This document shows positions 48,798-59,090 of a stretch of 64,000 nucleotides of DNA, piece after piece; position 1 is the first letter of the stretch, and every line of letters begins with the position of its first letter. The notes beneath the pieces are model-generated. The model was not told the DNA's origin. It did not search any database and was given only the letters and a program-made list of their open reading frames with translations. Made by a program: the position numbers and the translations under genes. Origin of the DNA: Spinacia oleracea (Eukaryota; Streptophyta; Magnoliopsida; Caryophyllales; Amaranthaceae); assembly GCF_020520425.1 (NCBI RefSeq), contig NC_079491.1, forward strand, positions 33,595,449 to 33,659,448, in the 5' to 3' direction.

Positions 48798-50264
48798 TGA
48801 TAGGTTGTCGTACACCCGTCAAAAATAAAATCCTAACGAAACCTCCTAACAATGTAGTAGGGTAAGCAGGGTCGAATCCACAGAGAGATGGCTATTTAAA
48901 TCTAGCTTTCAAGGTATGGCGAAACTAACAATGTCACGAAATTTAGGATTCAATGTTTAAACTAAAATAAATAGAAAAATAAACTAAAATATCTAGGGCA
49001 ACGGTTCACCATATTCATAGTTCAGAATCAATCAAAACATCATCAACAACTCAAATATTCAAATTATCTAGAGCACAAGTTAATCCTACGGTCGGGTCTT
49101 AACACTCTCAATTCAACATATGCAGTACGATCGCTAACATAATCAGAATTGCTAGTTGTAGGTAAGCCTCTAAAATTCGATCTTTCGATTCTAAATCCTA
49201 TTAGCATGATTTAATCAAACAATTGATCAGATTGCAAAGATTAACAATATAAACCTAATCAACTAGAAATATCAATGAATAATCAAACCATCAACAATAA
49301 TAATAAGGATTCATAATATAAACATGGATTCCCAAACCCTAGAAAGCGAACTACTCAATCATGAAACGAACAATGAAAATCAATTCTAAGAATGAAAACA
49401 TAATTAAAAGCAATAAATAAAATAAAGAGAAAAATCAATTATACCTCAAAGAATTACATTGATGGAGTATGTAGAAAAACTAGGGTTCATGAAGAAGAAA
49501 AGAGAGAAAAAGAACGTGAATTCGAAATCTAGGGAATTGAAACCTAAAGGAAATAAAAGCATAAGGGAATACATTAATTCCCTTGAGGTATTTTAGTCTT
49601 TTTTAAATTCTAAACAAAATAGGAATATAATAATAATTACATAAGTTATCATTTAATTGAACAATCACGAGAAACGACGCAACGAACCCGCATGGAAGTA
49701 GCTGGGCGGAGAAACCAGCGGGCCCGCTGGTGGGTCGCTGGTTTTCGCGCCCAAGGGGAAGATTGGGCCATCGTTTTGGGCTTCGGGCGAATCGGATAGT
49801 CGAGCCATCTTGTTTATGCCATAACTCTTGTTCTACAATGCCTATAAGGACGTGTGACCTGTCGTTGGAAAGCTCTTGAAGTCTACTTTCTAGGCCAATA
49901 AAAATCGCCTCATTCCGACATGTAGAACTTGAGATATCATCAAAAGAGTGAACGCTTGTCCGTTTTGATGCTTAGAAAAATAGCGTTTAGCTTCGTTATT
50001 GACTCAAAATTATCCCTAGAGATATGCAATGATCCTCGAGTCAACATTCCATCCGTTCATCATCCAAATCAACTCATAACACTCCGAAAGCATCCAAATG
50101 ACCGTAAAATCACCTGAAACATTAAGAAAACACAAACGGGGCGTAATAGAGTACGACAACGATAACTTATGCAAATGTGATCCTAAATGCAACTAAAATG
50201 ATATAAATGCCTAATAATGCAACCTAAATGCGCCTAAAATACCCTATACAAATATGACTCATCA
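48798..50264 (-). repeat. 3' LTR of the gag-only element
   Basis: 1467 bp, on the plus strand from TGATAGGTTGTCG to GACTCATCA, same length as its partner at 54882. It shares long stretches with the Athila LTRs. Confidence 0.92.
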
Positions 50265-50281
50265 AATTCCCCCAAGCTAGA
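50265..50281 (-). other. Polypurine tract of the gag-only element
   Basis: On the minus strand, tctagcttgggggaatt abuts the 3' LTR. It is the same tract as in the Athila element (about 37050-37065). Confidence 0.85.
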
Positions 50282-50931
50282 CTATTGCTTGTCCCCAAGC
50301 AACACTAAACCAAAGATAGAGAAGCAAGACGCACTTGACTTTCATAAAACCATGGTAAGACCAACCTAACTCTCGAGCAAACAATCAAACAGAGTTATTG
50401 AGACGGAAATCTAGCTCAGATACAAATAGAACCACAAAGCATCGTGATCCACAATCGAAACAACCAAGCTTAGCCACAAACTATTCTCAATCAAGCTAGT
50501 CGTCGCCGCATACCTTGTAGAATATAAATATATGATGCAACATAGGGTAAGATGACAATAGCAAAAACGATTTTCATTCAATCACAAAACAAACATGCCG
50601 ATCAAGAGGTCTTTATAATAAGCTTGTAATGGGGCTAGGTGAAAAGGAAGGGTAGGGTATAACTTGGGAAAAAGTGAGAGTAAGGTCCAACTTGGGGAGC
50701 AAATGTGAACTATATGCGTCGGCATGATAATGCCGCAAATCCAACTCCATCGAACCATGAAACCCTAACAATCAACCAAGTTACAACCAAGGGAAAACAT
50801 AATATAATGTCAATGATCTTTCTTCATTCCCCTTTCCTTGCTTTCAAATTACATACAAGAACGAAAAACATATATATTTTTTTTTTTTTTTGATTTTTCT
50901 CTAATTTTTTTTTTCTTTCTTTCTTTTTTCT

Positions 50932-50968
<37 letters not shown>

Positions 50969-53672
50969 TTGATTGAAAATGAAACTAGATAATGAAATCG
51001 AAAGTACATAAATAAATCTAATGCTAACTGTTACAAGCTTGGGTGCCAACAATAATATACACCATTTCCGAACCACAAATCCAAACATAGCCTCGAACCA
51101 CGAACTATTGGCTTAGTGTGCCAATCAATCAACATCAATGAAACCATTACGAACACCGAAGCTCCCCCAAGCTAGACTCGGGACAAGTAACCAACGGGGC
51201 TAATAGGGCTCAATTTTGTGGAGTTAAAACAATAAACGGACAAGGCTACAACATGGGTATGAAAGGCAGGAACTGATGTTTCTAAGTTCGTCTGAAGGCT
51301 TCCTAAGAGAATGGCCTCTGTCATACGCGGCATGCGTGAGTTGCAACTAAACTACTAATGAATCTCAAGCCAAAATCATACGATAACAAGTCACATCAAT
51401 CACACAAACACATAGTAAGGTGACCTGCAAGATAATTGGCTAGCTATTCTTGACACGAGACCAACATCTTACCGCATACCATTCAATTGGTTCACACAAT
51501 GCCAAGCAGTTATCAATGTATAGCATGACCGACTGAATTTCAGAATCATAACTAAGTTCAAAAGAAGTTCAAGAGAGTCAAATAAAGCCCGAACATAGTT
51601 TGAAAGTCAATTGCACAATGCAGGGTATAAAGACATATGAATGCAAGTAAGAATGCAACTAAATTGAACAATAACACTAGGAAAGCAGTACATTTTTTTT
51701 CGTTGCACGTAAACTCCCACCCCTAATGGATGGTACAAAGCGTACAACACCTAAACAAAACAATAAAACTATACTAGAAAGCAACAAAGATAGATATCCC
51801 TCCCCCAAGCTAAGCAAAACACAGTGCCCTCACTGTGAAAATAGCAACAATATAACTCAAACAAGGGAGAGGGATGGAAAGTGCTCACTCGTGACGAGGC
51901 TCGTCTGCCGAGGATGACTCGGTAGAACTGTCGACAATAGAAGCAGTGTGGCCAGAAGCTTCAAACTGACGACGCAAAGAACCATTATCCATAGATGTGG
52001 TGGATTTGGGTGATAGCTAGTGGGTTTAGTTGTTTTCATGATACAACAACCACGATTTAAAATACTCCAATCAACCAAGATGGTGCATAATTCAAGATTC
52101 CACGATCAATCCCAACAAGCAATCCAAGCAATGACAATATTCGCCCAATGCTAATAATTCAAACTCAACAACCAACAAACGTTAACCAATCTCAACAAAT
52201 AATTCATATAATATTCACAACAACGACAACCATTTGAATTCAACAACCAATATTGTAATCAAAATTTCAATTTTCTTTTCAAAAAATGATTCAAGTGAAT
52301 AAACTTTCGAAAAATTAAAATTTTAATATCTTTTATGCATCGCAAAGACCATAATTTAGTTGCGAACTCACGTGAATTCCGCAAACGAGCCACAATACTA
52401 CACAATTTGTCAATGCCCACAAAGAATCAAAAACCCCCAAATTGATTTCAAAAGTTAGGGTTTAAAATTCAAAAACAAAATAATGGTGAATATGGGAGAT
52501 TGGAGAGGATTAGAGGAGGAGGGAAGGTGGCAGACGCGGGCTGGTGGTGCGGCGCGCCGAAAGAAGGTGGTGGGCATGGTGAGCTGGTTGTGCGGTGGTT
52601 CGTCGACCACCATGGTGCAGGTGGCCGGAGGCAGTTGTTTGTTGTGGGCGTCGTAGGGTGAGAGTTCCAACTTTCGAAGGGGTGGTTGGACGGCTGGGCG
52701 GCTGCGCGTGGTGCAGGTGACGGTTCGGCGCAGGCGTAACGCCGGTGAGGTGATGGCCGACTGTAGGTTGGTGCGAAAGAGAGGGAGGTCGAAGGTTGGG
52801 CGGCTGCGGTGTGTGGGTGAGGGAGAGTGGGGCACTGGGGCTGGGTCGGTGTTTCTCGGACCACCGGTGCAGCGCCGGCGTAACTGCCGGTTATGGCGGT
52901 TGGATTTGGCGAGATAAGGTTGTGCAGTGGTGAGGGAGGGAGGTTGGTTTCGGTTTTTGAATCAAGGGGAAGGCGGGATTTCCAGCAGTAGCGCTGGTTC
53001 GCCAGCGGGCAAGGCAGAATGTTTCGAATTTGGATGCTTACAGGCCAGCGGTCCCGCTGCGCCATCGCTGGGACATGCGCGCATAATGAACTCCCTCGCT
53101 GGGCGCGAGACGCTTGCTCGCTGCATTATTGTGGCTTGCAAAACTTGTCGATGCATCGAATTTTCGAAATGGACTTGATCTTGCACCTTAATTCTGAAAA
53201 AAAAAATTAAATAAAAAATTCAAACACCACTAAACTCAAAGTTAGAATCGTTAGTGAAAATTAAACACACAAAATAATAAATAAAAATAAATAAATAAAT
53301 AAATAAATACGATTAACGAAAAACTAATCTAAAAATGAAATAAAAATATGAATTCAAGCGAACTCAAAGGGGAAAAAAATCATTAATTAGTAAAATCAAA
53401 CGCAAAATAAATAAATAAATAAATAAATATGATTAACGAAAACTAATCTAAAAATAAAATAAAATTATGAATTCAAGTGAACTCAAAAGAAAATATTTTT
53501 GTGCTTTTGTTGTTTTTAAATTTTTTTTTTTCAATAAATTAAGCAAATAGAAATAAAATACTAAATTAAAATGGAAATAAATGAAGAAAATTGAAATGAG
53601 GGAAAGTTAGGAATCAGGTTGCCTCCCGATAAGCGCTCGTTTTAAGTCTTTAGCTTGACTCTACTCAAGTTG
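50282..53672 (-). other. Conserved non-coding 3' region of the gag-only element
   Basis: Inverted counterpart of 33824-37065. Shared landmarks are gagcgcttatcgggagg next to the upstream ORF stop, the proline-rich GC segment (52500-52930), the long T/A tract (50880-50970) and ctagcttgggggagctt (near 51160). Proline-rich open frames (52455-53065, minus) are not similar to a known domain. Conservation without an ORF suggests an RNA function such as packaging or priming; this is inference. Confidence 0.75.
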
Positions 53673-54758
53673 TTAATCAGAAGAATCCAACGCCTTGAGT
53701 AATTTATCAAATGCCCCTGCAAACATGTCATTGAGCACTACGTATGGCTTGAGTAAAACCACATTCATCCTCGCAAATAGGGTATTAGATAGATAAGCAG
53801 AAAAAATAAAACCAAAAGAAAAAGAATCAGAAGTAGAAGAAAAATCAAAAGAAAAAGAAAAAGGAGAATATTTACAACTTCCCTCTAATGGCTCCTCGGG
53901 CAATGTAAACGTTTTAGAATGAGCATCAAGGTCGGCAAGGTCAAATGTATCATGGAATGGAGACCTATTGATAAAGTGCGAAAGACTTAACATGGGGGAT
54001 GTAGGAAAAAGATCAAGCCTTCGCGAGAACGGGACATAGGCGGGAGGAGATATAGGCTCAACATTAATGCTTTTACCTATAATTCCACCCTCGTGAACAA
54101 ACTCGTCACTAAAATCGTCAACCGAAAGTTTCGCAACCAACGATTCTACCACCATTAGTGATTCTTCATCCTCCAAAGTCTCCTTTATATCCAACTTTTC
54201 CTCATCAGTACCAAAAGTCAAATGATAACCTTCCTCTAATGAACTAACATTCTCAACAAATCCACCATCATCATCATCATCATCATTATAAAGGATTTTC
54301 ATGTCACAATAAGATGGTTCGAGTTGGAAATTTTGCATATTAAATCGAAGGAAAGGGTTAACAGTACTAACATATGACTCGTTATAGGGACAAAGAGAAG
54401 TATCAAGGTCATGACAATGACAATAAGAACAATAATATGGGGGAGGGGTGTGAGTTTGAGAAATAGGAAAAGAGAAATTTTGCAGAGTAGGTTCAACAAA
54501 CATTGTCGTCTCCCACTCATATGTATCCCTAGCTAATTGTTCAATCAAATCCCAACACTCTTCTGGAGTCTTCTCCACAAATATATAACTACTCATGGAA
54601 TCCAACACCAATCTTGTACCTTCATTCAATCCCTCATAAATCACCATACATAGTTCCCATTGTTCAAAAAGATGATTTGGACCAAGAAAATCTCCGAGCC
54701 TATAATAATACCTCCAAAACACTTCATTCTCGAATTGAGGAAAACAAATAGAAGCCAT
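53673..54758 (-). CDS. Gag-like protein of the non-autonomous element
   Basis: Intact ORF of 361 residues; ATG at 54758, about 100 bp from the primer site. Residues about 10-85 resemble the retrotransposon gag (capsid) domain: WRYYYRLGDFLG, then FEQWELCMVIYEGLNEGTR, TPEECWDLIEQLARDTYEW. A degenerate Cys/His knuckle lies at C110-x2-C113 to C123 (CSYCHCHDLDTSLC), without the canonical CCHC spacing. Residues 160-215 are very acidic. The C-terminal part is Ser/Phe-rich (SPFSFSFDFSSTSDSFSFGF), ending FDKLLKALDSS. Its overall similarity to the Athila gag at 28304-29827 looks low, so it seems a distinct gag lineage. Role in virus-like particle assembly is inferred. A retained reading frame with near-identical LTRs suggests recent selection or recent insertion. 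Confidence 0.78.
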   Translation of the reverse strand: MASICFPQFENEVFWRYYYRLGDFLGPNHLFEQWELCMVIYEGLNEGTRLVLDSMSSYIFVEKTPEECWDLIEQLARDTYEWETTMFVEPTLQNFSFPISQTHTPPPYYCSYCHCHDLDTSLCPYNESYVSTVNPFLRFNMQNFQLEPSYCDMKILYNDDDDDDGGFVENVSSLEEGYHLTFGTDEEKLDIKETLEDEESLMVVESLVAKLSVDDFSDEFVHEGGIIGKSINVEPISPPAYVPFSRRLDLFPTSPMLSLSHFINRSPFHDTFDLADLDAHSKTFTLPEEPLEGSCKYSPFSFSFDFSSTSDSFSFGFIFSAYLSNTLFARMNVVLLKPYVVLNDMFAGAFDKLLKALDSSD

Positions 54759-54860
54759 GTATATTTTTTATAAAAAAGGAATTTTATACACAAATCGAAA
54801 AAATATATACAATGTAGCCTCACCAAAAATGAAACCTAAAAAGAAAAGTAAAACCGTCTC

Positions 54861-54880
54861 CCCGGCAACGGCGCCAAAAT
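54861..54880 (-). other. Primer binding site, tRNA-Asp type
   Basis: On the minus strand, TTTGGCGCCGTTGCCGGGGA follows the 5' LTR closely. It is complementary to the 3' end of tRNA-Asp (CGGCAACGGCGCCA), the usual Athila primer. Confidence 0.9.
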
Positions 54881-54881
54881 T

Positions 54882-56348
54882 TGATAGGTTGTCGTACACC
54901 CGTCAAAAATAAAATCCTAACGAAACCTCCTAACAATGTAGTAGGGTAAGCAGGGTCGAATCCACAGAGAGATGGCTATTTAAATCTAGCTTTCAAGGTA
55001 TGGCGAAACTAACAATGTCACGAAATTTAGGATTCAATGTTTAAACTAAAATAAATAGAAAAATAAACTAAAATATCTAGGGCAACGGTTCACCATATTC
55101 ATAGTTCAGAATCAATCAAAACATCATCAACAACTCAAATATTCAAATTATCTAGAGCACAAGTTAATCCTACGGTCGGGTCTTAACACTCTCAATTCAA
55201 CATATGCAGTACGATCGCTAACATAATCAGAATTGCTAGTTGTAGGTAAGCCTCTAAAATTCGATCTTTCGATTCTAAATCCTATTAGCATGATTTAATC
55301 AAACAATTGATCAGATTGCAAAGATTAACAATATAAACCTAATCAACTAGAAATATCAATGAATAATCAAACCATCAACAATAATAATAAGGATTCATAA
55401 TATAAACATGGATTCCCAAACCCTAGAAAGCGAACTACTCAATCATGAAACGAACAATGAAAATCAATTCTAAGAATGAAAACATAATTAAAAGCAATAA
55501 ATAAAATAAAGAGAAAAATCAATTATACCTCAAAGAATTACATTGATGGAGTATGTAGAAAAACTAGGGTTCATGAAGAAGAAAAGAGAGAAAAAGAACG
55601 TGAATTCGAAATCTAGGGAATTGAAACCTAAAGGAAATAAAAGCATAAGGGAATACATTAATTCCCTTGAGGTATTTTAGTCTTTTTTAAATTCTAAACA
55701 AAATAGGAATATAATAATAATTACATAAGTTATCATTTAATTGAACAATCACGAGAAACGACGCAACGAACCCGCATGGAAGTAGCTGGGCGGAGAAACC
55801 AGCGGGCCCGCTGGTGGGTCGCTGGTTTTCGCGCCCAAGGGGAAGATTGGGCCATCGTTTTGGGCTTCGGGCGAATCGGATAGTCGAGCCATCTTGTTTA
55901 TGCCATAACTCTTGTTCTACAATGCCTATAAGGACGTGTGACCTGTCGTTGGAAAGCTCTTGAAGTCTACTTTCTAGGCCAATAAAAATCGCCTCATTCC
56001 GACATGTAGAACTTGAGATATCATCAAAAGAGTGAACGCTTGTCCGTTTTGATGCTTAGAAAAATAGCGTTTAGCTTCGTTATTGACTCAAAATTATCCC
56101 TAGAGATATGCAATGATCCTCGAGTCAACATTCCATCCGTTCATCATCCAAATCAACTCATAACACTCCGAAAGCATCCAAATGACCGTAAAATCACCTG
56201 AAACATTAAGAAAACACAAACGGGGCGTAATAGAGTACGACAACGATAACTTATGCAAATGTGATCCTAAATGCAACTAAAATGATATAAATGCCTAATA
56301 ATGCAACCTAAATGCGCCTAAAATACCCTATACAAATATGACTCATCA
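54882..56348 (-). repeat. 5' LTR of the gag-only element
   Basis: 1467 bp; sequence identical to 48798-50264 as far as compared by eye. Confidence 0.92.
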
Positions 56349-56353
56349 GCCAC

Positions 56354-56660
56354 ACCTTGGATGAGGCACCCAACCTCACCAAGACTAAAACAGCTTAAAT
56401 ATTGGACAACCAGGCTCTATGGACATTGTTTAACGAATCGAGGCCTATGGAGGACGAGACTGTGATGACTACCCTAGCTTTACAAGATGAAGGTTTCGCT
56501 CCAACCCGGTTAATCTCTCCTGCATCAACACTAGAAGAGATCGAGAACGGATGGGTGAAGACATATTAGTGGGTCAATGCAAAAGGAATAGAATTCAAGA
56601 TGAGTACCGGTGAAGGACCGAAGTTTTATGAGACTAAACCCCAGGCTTGAGCCACATAGA
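56354..56660 (+). pseudogene. Continuation of the Tat-lineage gag-protease frame
   Basis: Immediately after the duplicated GCCAC, the plus strand continues with TLDEAPNLTKTKTA, then ALWTLFNESRPMEDETVMTTLALQ, FAPTRLISPAST and GEGPKFYETKPQA, with two premature TAG codons (after KTKTA and WVKTY) and a final TGA. It was separated from 46122-48797 by the gag-only element. No RT motif is reached. Confidence 0.7.
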
Positions 56661-56787
56661 GCACCCGTAGTAAAAAGCGCCTAGTAGTCTTTAGATTGGT
56701 AGAAAAATAATAAAGACTTTAGATGGTCCTAAGACCCCTTAGAATATAGGTCAAGTTTGTTTCAGTGTGTTTTCCTTACTTACCAAA

Positions 56788-56801
56788 TTAATAAAGGCGT
56801 A
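56788..56801 (+). terminator. Polyadenylation signal after the Tat-type gag
   Basis: TTAATAAAGGCGTA contains AATAAA about 140 bp after the frame ends. The identical 14-mer occurs in reverse orientation at 61104-61117, downstream of the antisense gene. Confidence 0.5.
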
Positions 56802-57405
56802 ATATTTCTCCTAAAGATTTTATTCTAACACTAAGAAAACACCAAATATACTTGCAAAATACTAAAATAAAGAGGCGGCCCACTTTAGGCCCAACAAACG
56901 AGGCCCATTTGGTCTTGAAATAGTGCCATGGGAACCAGTTCCCGAAAACCCACAAAATAAACCACACTATCCCATTCATATCCCCAAAAAAGCCAGCCAG
57001 TGTCATCATAAAAATCAATCCATGCAACCCAAAGAAATCAAAAGGATCATCATCCATCTCATTATTCTCAGAAATATCAGAATCACTCTCATCACTCTCA
57101 TCACTCTCTGCCAGAACATCAAATTCATTCACACTAGAACTTGGACGATCAAGTATTTTCTCACCATGCCAAAACCAGACATGGTAATCTTGCTTAAACC
57201 CACGACGAAATAAATGATCCTCAATTTCATCAATATCAGCTAACCGCCTTACATTGTTACAATCACGGCAAGGACAATAGATCTTTGCGGCTTTCGTATT
57301 CCGTTGGTGTGCTAAAGCACATCTAAGGAACTCCTCAACCCCACTCAAGTATTCCACCGTAGTATGGTCACCGTACATCCAACGACGACTCATTTCTAAT
57401 AACAC
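56788..57405 (-). pseudogene. CACTA transposase N-terminal fragment (Transpos_assoc domain)
   Basis: A minus-strand ORF of 205 codons; the second ATG at 57393 (MSRRWMYGD) fits the family start. Residues about 5-80 match the transposase-associated domain of En/Spm (TnpD-type) proteins: RRWMYGD, YLSGVEEFLRCAL, KIYCPCRDCNN, HLFRRGFKQDYHVWFWHGE, with the CPC-x2-C zinc-binding cysteines. An acidic Ser/Asp stretch follows, as usual. The catalytic transposase domain is missing, and the ORF ends at 56788, probably in an intron or beyond a deletion. Confidence 0.85.
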
Positions 57406-57699
57406 AAGGTTTTACACAGAATTAGATAAATCAAGCCACAAATTCTTAATTTTGACACAAGAACTATACTAGCTTGGCATAAGATCTTAGTTCTCTAATG
57501 ATGCAATCTTAATTTTGACACACGAACTATACTAGCTTAGTTTCTGATGTTTGCTTTCTGGTGGTTGATGATGGATAAGTACATAAAAACCGTTTTGAAG
57601 ATGACTTTGTTTACAATTTGATACTTTGCTTACAGTATGGTGTAATTTACATGTTTGAAGGTGTAATTTACATGCATGAAGTACTGTTTTAGCTTCTCA

Positions 57700-58140
57700 G
57701 TGCACTGATCAGTTCTGTTCTGTGCACTGATCTGCACTGCCCAGATCAGAACTGTGCAGATCAGTGGACAAAACTGATCAGAACTGTGCAGTTATGTGCA
57801 CTGATCTGCACAGCTCAGATCAGAACTGTGCAGATCAGTGCACAGAACTGGTCAGTTCTGATCAGTTCTGTGCACTGATCTGCACAGCTCAGATCAGAAC
57901 TGTGCAGATCAGTGCACAGAACTGGTCAGTTCTGATCAGTTCTGTGCACTGATCTGCACAGCTCAGATCAGAACTGTGCAGATCAGTGCACAAAACTGGT
58001 CAGTTCTGATCAGTTCTGTGCATTGATCTGCACAGCTCAGATCAGAACTGTGCAGATCAGTGCACAGAACTGGTCAGTTCTGATCAGTTCTGTGCATTGA
58101 TCTGCACAGTTCTGATCTGAGCTGTGCAGATCAGTGCGTA
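57700..58140. repeat. 74-bp tandem repeat with internal inverted repeats
   Basis: The phrase gtcagttctgatcagttctg starts at 57851, 57925, 57999 and 58073, giving an exact 74-bp period; partial units extend the array to both sides. Each unit contains gatctgcacagctcagatc and ctgtgcagatcag, which are partly self-complementary, so each can form a hairpin. Not a CRISPR: no unique spacers. Confidence 0.9.
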
Positions 58141-58186
58141 GAACTGGTGAGTTAAAAAAAACTAAGATTTGGTTTTAAGTCCAAAC

Positions 58187-58374
58187 CTTGGTCTGATGGC
58201 TGATTCTTCTATTGCAAAATGAGGAATAGATGGATATAAGGAAGACAGGGTTGAATAGCTTGGTCTGAAGTTCCTCGAGAACTGGCACCAAGAAGCATAA
58301 AACAGAACATCTACACAGTCCTGATTGAGGTTGTACACCAAATGCAGCGCTTTTTGCAATGATGCTTCATCTCC
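58187..58374 (-). pseudogene. Captured exon of an APR-like (5'-adenylylsulfate reductase-like) gene
   Basis: The minus strand shows GDEASLQKALHLVYN, DVLFYASWCQFSRNFRPSYS and LSSLYPSIPHFAIEESAIRP. This is the thioredoxin-fold region of plant APRL proteins, which have WCPFS where this copy has WCQFS. The exon has a canonical acceptor (AG at 58375-58376 read on the minus strand) and donor (GT at 58186-58185), so it could still be spliced. 188 bp, no internal stop. Only this exon was found, so it is a gene fragment carried by the CACTA remnant. Confidence 0.8.
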
Positions 58375-58928
58375 CTTGAAAATTAGAAGTAAGCAAATGC
58401 TATTAGATTTAGTTGAAAAGTAACAGAAAGGAAAAAGCTCCACATAAAATAACATAGCTATAGAATCTCCTAATTTGGTTATTAAAGTCCTTTCTTAAGT
58501 TAAATATCAAACCACAGTTTGTTTCCATGCAACAGGATGGATAACTGAATGAGCCCCTATGCATGCAACTATGCAAGAGTTAAGCTACAAGCACCTGGCA
58601 CTACTCATACTCAGCCATAGTCAAAAGCCTTGTAAGTAGAACTAGTTAATATGAGACTGGTCCTCGGCAAAGGAAGAGGCACGGAGGTTTGCTGCGGACT
58701 GTGCATACATTTTCAAATTTTGACAGGTGCTCGACGACCTGGCTTGATTAAATTTTTAACCAAGAAACAAAAAAAGACTAAAAAAATCTCTAGGGGGGCA
58801 GACTAGTTTTTTTCACACCGTTAACATAATACTTGCAATAAAGAAGTGTTTACAATCTGCGTTATTATCAGATACTGTAGCAGGCTATATCAGGTACACC
58901 AGCTGGTTGCATCAGGTACACCAGCTGG
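58375..58928 (-). other. Sequence between the two captured exons
   Basis: No gene recognised; AT-rich. It probably includes intron sequence of the captured genes. Confidence 0.35.
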
Positions 58929-59090
58929 TTGAGCTGCTGCGAGCCCAAACCACAGACCGATAAATCCAACCTTGACCGAAAATGCCATAACAACTAGTAC
59001 AGGCAATGCAACCAAGTAGAAGGTGACAAAGTTTATTGTTGCACCTATTTTAGTCCTTGTTGAACCTGTCAAAGCCCCACAGGCAGCTGT
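58929..59090 (-). pseudogene. Captured exon of a MATE/DTX transporter gene
   Basis: 54 open codons on the minus strand: TAACGALTGSTRTKIGATINF, then FYLVALPVLVVMAFSVKVGFIGLWFGLAAAQ. This matches the MATE efflux family around the helix that follows the G(T/S)ARPK(I/V)GA-(I/V)N segment, closest in my recollection to the DTX48-50 group. The acceptor AG lies at 59092-59091 on the minus strand. After LAAAQ, a 22-bp segment (accagctggtgtacctgatg) is duplicated, and no clear donor is left. Confidence 0.78.

Larger units (their letters stand above)
48798..56348 (-). mobile_element. Gag-only (TR-GAG-like) non-autonomous Athila-related element, 7.55 kb
   Basis: LTRs of 1467 bp at 48798-50264 and 54882-56348, identical wherever I compared them. 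A perfect 5-bp duplication GCCAC lies at 48793-48797 and 56349-56353. The tRNA-Asp primer site and a polypurine tract are on the minus strand. The only coding sequence is an intact 361-residue gag-like ORF; the rest (50265-53660) is homologous to the non-coding 3' region of the Athila element at 26671-38607. No pol sequence was found. It inserted into the Tat-lineage gag-protease ORF. Confidence 0.92.

Noticed and set aside
56829..56843. CACTAAGAAAACACC as the left terminus of the CACTA remnant
   Set aside because: It does not match the right terminus beyond CACTA, and the flanking 3 bp differ; kept only as a provisional edge.
57700..58140. CRISPR array
   Set aside because: Units are contiguous with no unique spacers, and this is plant nuclear DNA.
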